From an uncultured Oscillospiraceae bacterium (GTDB lineage: Bacteria > Bacillota > Clostridia > Oscillospirales > Oscillospiraceae): a stretch of 16,885 nt of DNA. The stretch lies in contig CAJTVO010000077.1 in NCBI GenBank assembly GCA_910579485.1, positions 1 through 16,885 of the forward strand, given 5' to 3'. Below are positions 13,215 through 16,885 of the stretch, piece after piece. Within the stretch, counting starts at the first letter, position 1, and each line of letters starts with the position of its first letter. Both the position numbers and the translations under genes were made by a program. The notes beneath the pieces were generated by a model. It made no database searches and was not told where the DNA came from. It was given only the letters and a program-made list of their open reading frames with translations.

Positions 13215-14020
13215 CGAATGCGTTGGAAGTGCGCGGACTGCGAAAAAGCTACGGCGAAAAGGCGGTCTTGAAAGGAATCGACCTGAGCGTGGGCCGGGGA
13301 GACATTTTTGCGCTGCTGGGCGTAAACGGCGCGGGGAAGACGACGGCCCTTACATGTATCGAGGGTCTGAGAAAGTACGACGGCGGGACGATATCCGTAA
13401 ACGGCAGGATCGGGATACAGTTACAGTCGGCGGCGTTGCCCGCCCACATCAAAGGGGCCGAAGCCGTGGAGCTGTTCGTAAGGTGGAACCGCAAGACCGC
13501 GGACCACTCCATGCTGGCGGCGCTGGATACCGGCAGCATTGCGGGCAAGCGGTACCAGGAAATGTCCACCGGACAGAAGCGGCGGCTCCATTTGGCGCTG
13601 GCGCTGATCTGCGATCCGGATATCGTGTTTCTTGACGAGCCAACGGCGGGGCTTGACGTGGAGGGCCGCATCTCCCTCCACCAGTATATACGCGAGCTGA
13701 AGGCAAAGGGAAAAACGATCGTGTTGGCCACGCACGACATGGCCGAGGTGGAGAGTCTGTGCGACAGCATCGCGATCCTGCGGGATGGGACCATCGCCTT
13801 TGCGGGAACGGTCATAGAGCTGACGGAAAAGATCGGGAAGCACTATAACATCCAGATTCGGACGGATCAGGGCACGGAAACCTATGGGACCGGCGATATC
13901 GTGACCAGCCTGACGGCGATCCTCAAGAGTTATCAGGAAAAAAACGCCGTCATACAAGATATCCGGGTGGACCGGGGGTCCCTGGAACAGCATTTTCTGA
14001 AAATTGCGAAGGGGGAATAG
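13211..14020 (+). CDS. ABC transporter ATP-binding protein
   Basis: 269 residues, a normal length for a stand-alone ATPase of the drug/peptide export (CcmA/DrrA-like) group. Motifs: Walker A 'GVNGAGKTT' (37-45), Q-loop 'IQLQSAALP' around 69-77, signature 'STGQKRR' (119-125, a Ser-Thr-Gly-Gln form of LSGGQ), Walker B 'IVFLDEPTAGLD' (138-149) and H-loop His175 in 'LATHDMAEV'. The last 60 residues form the C-terminal domain usual in the DrrA type. It couples ATP hydrolysis to the permease encoded 3 bases downstream. Its ATG overlaps the MerR gene's stop. Confidence 0.93.
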   Translation: MTNALEVRGLRKSYGEKAVLKGIDLSVGRGDIFALLGVNGAGKTTALTCIEGLRKYDGGTISVNGRIGIQLQSAALPAHIKGAEAVELFVRWNRKTADHSMLAALDTGSIAGKRYQEMSTGQKRRLHLALALICDPDIVFLDEPTAGLDVEGRISLHQYIRELKAKGKTIVLATHDMAEVESLCDSIAILRDGTIAFAGTVIELTEKIGKHYNIQIRTDQGTETYGTGDIVTSLTAILKSYQEKNAVIQDIRVDRGSLEQHFLKIAKGE

Positions 14021-14023
14021 GTG

Positions 14024-14740
14024 ATGAACGGATTTTTATATGGCGTCGCGTTGCAGTGGAAGCTGGACCTGCGCAGCCGGACCATGCTGATCACCTGCTA
14101 CGCCGTTCCGCTCCTGTTCTTTGCAGTGATGGGAGGAATTTTCACATCCGTCATGCCAGAGAGCCGGGAGACCCTGGTCCAGTCCATGACCGTCTTCGCC
14201 GTTACCATGGGCGCGCTGATCGGACTGCCGCCGTCTCTTGTGGAGATATACCGGAGCGACGTCAAAAACGCATACCAGGCAAACGGCGTGCCGCTGTCCT
14301 TGGGAGCGATCCTGATCAACATTTCCGCGTTCGCGCATCTGCTCATCATGAGCGCCATCCTCTATGCGGCCGCGCCGGTCCTCTTCGACGCAAAGCTCCC
14401 GAAGCATCCGGGAACATATTTCAGCGGGCTGGTGGTGCTGATCGCCGTATCTCTCAGCATTGCCAGCGTCATCGGCCTGGCCGTGAAGGACACCGCAAAT
14501 ACATCCATGGTCTCCATCCTCCTCTTCCTTCCGTCCACGATGCTGTCGGGGATCATGTTCCCGAAGGAAATGCTTCCGGAGGCCTTCGTCATTGCCGGAA
14601 AGTTTTTCCCAGCGTCATGGGGATACGAGTGGATGACGGCCCCCGGGCCTTCCCTGCAAACGTTCTGCCCCCTGCTGGGCATTTTTCTCATAGCGCTTAT
14701 GGTCTGCGGCGTTCTGCTGAAGAGGATCCGCACCCGGTGA
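14024..14740 (+). CDS. ABC-2 type permease
   Basis: 238 residues with about six hydrophobic segments: 'LITCYAVPLLFFAVMGGIF' near 23-41, 'FAVTMGALIGLPPSL' near 59-73, 'ILINISAFAHLLIMSAILYA' near 91-110, 'YFSGLVVLIAVSLSIASVIG' near 128-147, 'STMVSILLFLPSTMLSG'-like near 157-173, and 'LLGIFLIALMVCGVLLKRI' at the end. 'MFPKEMLPEAF' is the loop typical of ABC-2 permeases. It forms the membrane channel for the upstream ATPase and probably exports a drug or peptide. The ATG at 14024 follows GGGGG with good spacing; a GTG at 14021 directly abuts the previous stop. Confidence 0.9.
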   Translation: MNGFLYGVALQWKLDLRSRTMLITCYAVPLLFFAVMGGIFTSVMPESRETLVQSMTVFAVTMGALIGLPPSLVEIYRSDVKNAYQANGVPLSLGAILINISAFAHLLIMSAILYAAAPVLFDAKLPKHPGTYFSGLVVLIAVSLSIASVIGLAVKDTANTSMVSILLFLPSTMLSGIMFPKEMLPEAFVIAGKFFPASWGYEWMTAPGPSLQTFCPLLGIFLIALMVCGVLLKRIRTR

Positions 14741-14758
14741 ACTTGCTGATATAAATTT

Positions 14759-14803
14759 GATCTGCCCGGCAGCGGAAAAGGAAAAACCGCTGCCGGGCAG
14801 ATC
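14759..14803. terminator. 17-bp perfect hairpin between convergent operons
   Basis: gatctgcccggcagcgg (14759-14775) pairs perfectly with 14787-14803 around an 11-base A-rich loop. It lies between the ends of the export operon (plus) and the GGDEF gene (minus). Neither side has a proper T run, so it may terminate poorly, or act as an mRNA 3' stabiliser. Confidence 0.6.
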
Positions 14804-14848
14804 GATCATCTATGAAAACGACCCCTTCATCCCATATCTTATCAGCTC

Positions 14849-16165
14849 TTAAAAGAAATCGAAGTCCATCTCCATCTTCCGGCGCTGGCGTTTGGATATC
14901 CGGATGGGAACTTCCGCGCGGTCCAGCAGCTCATCCAGCGTCATGGTGTTTGTCTCGCCGTTTACCTCGACGATGCCGAAGTTGAAGCTGCAGCGGTGCT
15001 TGAATATCTTTTCCTCGTCCCGCTGGAAGGCGGCGGCGATCTCGCTCATCTTCCGCTCGATGAGGTGCTTCACGCTGCCGAAGAGCACCAGACAGAACTT
15101 GTCGTCCTTGATCCGGGCGAAGGTATCGCTGTTCCGGAAGTGCTTGCGGACCGCGTCCACGAAGTTCTGGATATAGGTGTCTCCCGCCTTACGGCCCCGG
15201 GTAGCGTTGATCTCCTCCACACCCTCCAGGTCCAGATAGCACAGGGTGAAATCCACCTTCTCCTGCAGCACCCGGCCCATGAACTCGTCCAGGAACAGGC
15301 GGTTGCGCACGCCGGTATCCACGTCGTGGTACTCCTGGTTGTTCAGATGGCGGGCGTTCATCTTCTCGTTGGTGATGTCCGCGACGATATGGACGCAGGC
15401 GTGCCGCCCCTTCCACTCAACGGGGAAGGAGGTCGCGCGATAGCATGCGCCGCCGCTCTCCTCCTCCCAGACCTTGTAGCGCTCGGACCCGTTCCACTCC
15501 AGGAGCTTGGACCGGATCGGCAGGCGCTGGCTGCAGCTCTCGCAGAACGCGCCGCAGGACACGCCGTCTACGGGACACTTGTTGCAGTGGACGATCTTCC
15601 GGGTGCTCGTGTCCACCACCAGCATCCACTCTTCCCGCTGGCTGAGCAGGTCCGCCAGCATCCCGGTATAGCCGTCGATGATCCCCGCCCGGCGCTCCGC
15701 CCGCTGGGCCTCCGCCTTCAGCTGGGCCTCCGCCTTCAGCTGGGCCTCCCGCACCTTCAGCTGCTCCGTCATGGTGTTGAACGCATCGGAGAACTCCCCC
15801 AGGAAGGACACCCGCTGGGAGTAATCCCCCTTGCTCACCTGACCGGCCTGCCAGGTGATATGCTTGAGGTTGGCGTGGAGATTTTTCAGGCCGCTGTACA
15901 GGCTGCTGCCGCTCTTCGGGAAATCCAGGGTCAGGTTGCCCTTGGACAGCTGGGTGGAGTAGTAGGTCAGGTCCTGGGCCAGGGCCTGGAGCTCTCCCAT
16001 GGCCTCTCCCAGCTCCCGGCAGGCCTGGTCCAGCTGTTCAAGGTCCAGCCGGGCCTGCTGCGGGTCCAGCAAAATGTCCCTCAGGTACTGTGTCAGCTGA
16101 CGGCAGCTCTCGTCTACCGGAAGAAGCTCCCGGGGCTGACCGGCGTCTCTCTGTTCCAAGTCCAT
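14849..16165 (-). CDS. Diguanylate-cyclase-like protein with degenerate GGDEF motif and Cys cluster
   Basis: 438 residues, no evident membrane segment. Order: a helical N-terminus; HAMP-like stretches ('YYSTQLSKGNLTLDFPKSG' at 68-86 and 'SKGDYSQRVSFLGEFSDAFN' at 111-130); a coiled coil with a repeated AQLKAE (about 141-154); a PAS-like domain (about 175-265) with five Cys (C194, C197, C204, C208, C211), a possible metal or redox site; and a GGDEF domain (about 278-425), whose start 'YHDVDTGVRNRLFLDEFM' is well kept. The catalytic GGDEF is K353-D-D-K-F, with both Gly and the key Glu lost, so cyclase activity is unlikely; it may bind nucleotides or act as an output-less sensor. The ATG at 16165 lies 4 bases after the V4R gene's stop, preceded by GGCAGGTG. 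Confidence 0.88.
   Translation of the reverse strand: MDLEQRDAGQPRELLPVDESCRQLTQYLRDILLDPQQARLDLEQLDQACRELGEAMGELQALAQDLTYYSTQLSKGNLTLDFPKSGSSLYSGLKNLHANLKHITWQAGQVSKGDYSQRVSFLGEFSDAFNTMTEQLKVREAQLKAEAQLKAEAQRAERRAGIIDGYTGMLADLLSQREEWMLVVDTSTRKIVHCNKCPVDGVSCGAFCESCSQRLPIRSKLLEWNGSERYKVWEEESGGACYRATSFPVEWKGRHACVHIVADITNEKMNARHLNNQEYHDVDTGVRNRLFLDEFMGRVLQEKVDFTLCYLDLEGVEEINATRGRKAGDTYIQNFVDAVRKHFRNSDTFARIKDDKFCLVLFGSVKHLIERKMSEIAAAFQRDEEKIFKHRCSFNFGIVEVNGETNTMTLDELLDRAEVPIRISKRQRRKMEMDFDFF
15703..15759 (-). repeat. 18-bp tandem repeat in the coiled-coil linker
   Basis: The unit gctgggcctccgccttca occurs perfectly twice (15703-15720, 15721-15738), with a diverged third partial copy to about 15759. 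On the coding (minus) strand it encodes AQLKAE twice in the helix joining the HAMP-like part to the Cys-rich PAS region. Being a multiple of three it can gain or lose units without frameshift, which would change helix phasing in signal transmission. Confidence 0.85.
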
Positions 16166-16169
16166 CCCA

Positions 16170-16712
16170 TCACCTGCCTTCCGCCACTTCCGCACGGAAA
16201 CGGCACACGCGGTCCCCGGCGGCCCAGCAGTTGACTTCCACCGCATCGTAGGGCTTGCCGGTATAGGCGGTCAGCAGTCCCGCCAGGAAGCCCTCGTCAT
16301 AGTTGCACACCGTCTCCCCGATGGCGGGAAGGCCGGAGCAGTCCGCGTCCTCGGAGATGGTCAGGACCATCTTCCCGGTCTCCTCCTCCGTCTCCTCAAT
16401 GCGGAGCACGCCGATCTTAAACTCCTCCAGCTGCCGCTGGAGCTATGCCACGAAGGCCGAAAACTCCTGGGACAGATCCAGATGGTTCTGGGCGAAAAAG
16501 ACCCCCGCCCGGTAGCCCGCGGCCCGGAAGATCCTGATCTGCTCCTCCTTGCCAAAGCGCTCGGCCAATTCCTCCCGGAAAGAATATTCCAGCATCCTGT
16601 ATACGGCCACAGGAAGCTCCGCGCCCAGGTTTTCCCGGCCGCGTTCCATAGGTCTCATGCAGTCCGACAAGCTCAGTCCCTCTTGATCCGGTAAAGAACC
16701 CCTGCAGTCCAT
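16170..16712 (-). pseudogene. V4R-domain protein with an in-frame amber codon
   Basis: From the ATG at 16712 (GAGGAG 6 bases upstream) to the TGA at 16170-16172 the frame codes for 180 residues, broken only by a TAG at codon 90 (16443-16445). Both sides fit one protein: 'LPVAVYRMLEYSFREELAER' and 'QIRIFRAAGYRAGVFFAQNH' before it, 'LQRQLEEFKIGVLRIEETEE' and the V4R hallmark 'CWAAGDRVCRFRAE' after it. The residue lost is probably Glu or Gln in a helix ('FVA-x-LQRQLEEF'). V4R domains bind small hydrophobic ligands and sense them. The neighbouring gene, only 4 bases away, is the GGDEF-type protein, so this is likely its input partner. A single-base error, true decay, or readthrough are all possible; no special decoding signal was seen. 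Confidence 0.82.
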
Positions 16713-16778
16713 GATGCACTCCTCACTTTTCTTACAGTTTTCCCCATCCGGCGGCGATCCGCTGTTGGACTCTGAGGT

Positions 16779-16807
16779 ATTGTATCATGGATTTGTGAAA
16801 CATTCAA
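16779..16807 (-). promoter_or_regulatory. Sigma-A promoter of the V4R-GGDEF operon
   Basis: On the minus strand TTGAAT (plus 16802-16807), exactly 17 bases, TACAAT (plus 16779-16784). The transcript would start near 16772, about 60 bases before the V4R ATG. Confidence 0.8.
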
Positions 16808-16813
16808 TATGCC

Positions 16814-16871
16814 CGCGCCGGAATACAGGGAAATCAATTTTGCGTCTGTAGGGCGCGACGACCCCGGCGCG
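16814..16871. repeat. Inverted repeat at the right edge of the window
   Basis: cgcgccgg (16814-16821) is the exact reverse complement of ccggcgcg (16864-16871), 42 bases apart. The segment between reads 'tgtagggcgcgacgacc', a GC-rich string of the kind seen in dispersed intergenic repeats of Clostridial genomes (an impression, not verified). No gene is visible here. Confidence 0.4.
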
Positions 16872-16885
16872 CCGTTGGAAAATCT

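Noticed and set aside
14996..16234. 412-codon plus-strand frame over the GGDEF gene
   Set aside because: Antisense shadow of the real minus-strand gene; rich in L, Q, H, G with no domain pattern.
1..16885. CRISPR array
   Set aside because: No regularly spaced repeats of 20-40 bases were seen; the only clustered repeats are the 10-base sites beside int and the 18-base in-gene repeat.

Overview
The window looks like chromosome from a fairly GC-rich Firmicute of the class Clostridia, most likely a gut Oscillospiraceae-type organism (inferred). Supporting signs are strong AGGAGG-type ribosome binding sites, sigma-A promoters with 17-base spacers, rho-independent hairpins, and gene families typical of that group: small YhcG_N proteins, AlkZ-related proteins, KptA, TGS-type nucleoside kinases, and Clostridial integrase/relaxase remnants.

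The layout has four blocks. (1) Positions 1-3700, plus strand: the tail of an XRE-type regulator and a terminator, then a tightly packed run of a YhcG/DUF1016 N-terminal gene that has lost its stop, an AlkZ-related protein, a zinc alcohol dehydrogenase, the RNA 2'-phosphotransferase KptA and a DUF6933-like protein. (2) Positions 3770-10380: a mobile-DNA graveyard. It holds a minus-strand mazF-xis-int module with a frameshifted integrase and attachment-like repeats, then wrecks of an MBL hydrolase and a sugar ABC permease. Next comes a plus-strand cassette of an AlbA_2/Schlafen-type ATP-binding regulator and a Fic protein (one-base frameshift) behind a clear promoter. After it come a rhodanese fragment, about 580 bases without a gene, the last 57 codons of a conjugative relaxase, and the start of an IS1182-like transposase joined to it in another frame. 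(3) Positions 10437-14740: an intact minus-strand nucleoside kinase, then a plus-strand operon of a MerR/TipAS-type regulator, an ABC ATPase and an ABC-2 permease. This is a typical self-regulated drug-response exporter, with a MerR-style promoter (19-base spacer). (4) Positions 14759-16885, minus strand: a V4R sensor gene with an in-frame amber codon, followed 4 bases later by a GGDEF-family protein whose GGDEF motif is degenerate and which carries a five-cysteine cluster; both sit behind one strong promoter.

At least six genes between 3900 and 16712 are broken by one- or two-base frameshifts or single stop codons. Many are probably real decay in a repeatedly invaded region, but assembly error cannot be excluded for the single-base lesions in the integrase and Fic genes. 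The most interesting parts are the ATP-binding/Fic cassette, the minimal int-xis-mazF module with possible att sites, the KptA operon and the V4R/degenerate-GGDEF pair. None is proven here to be a new system.
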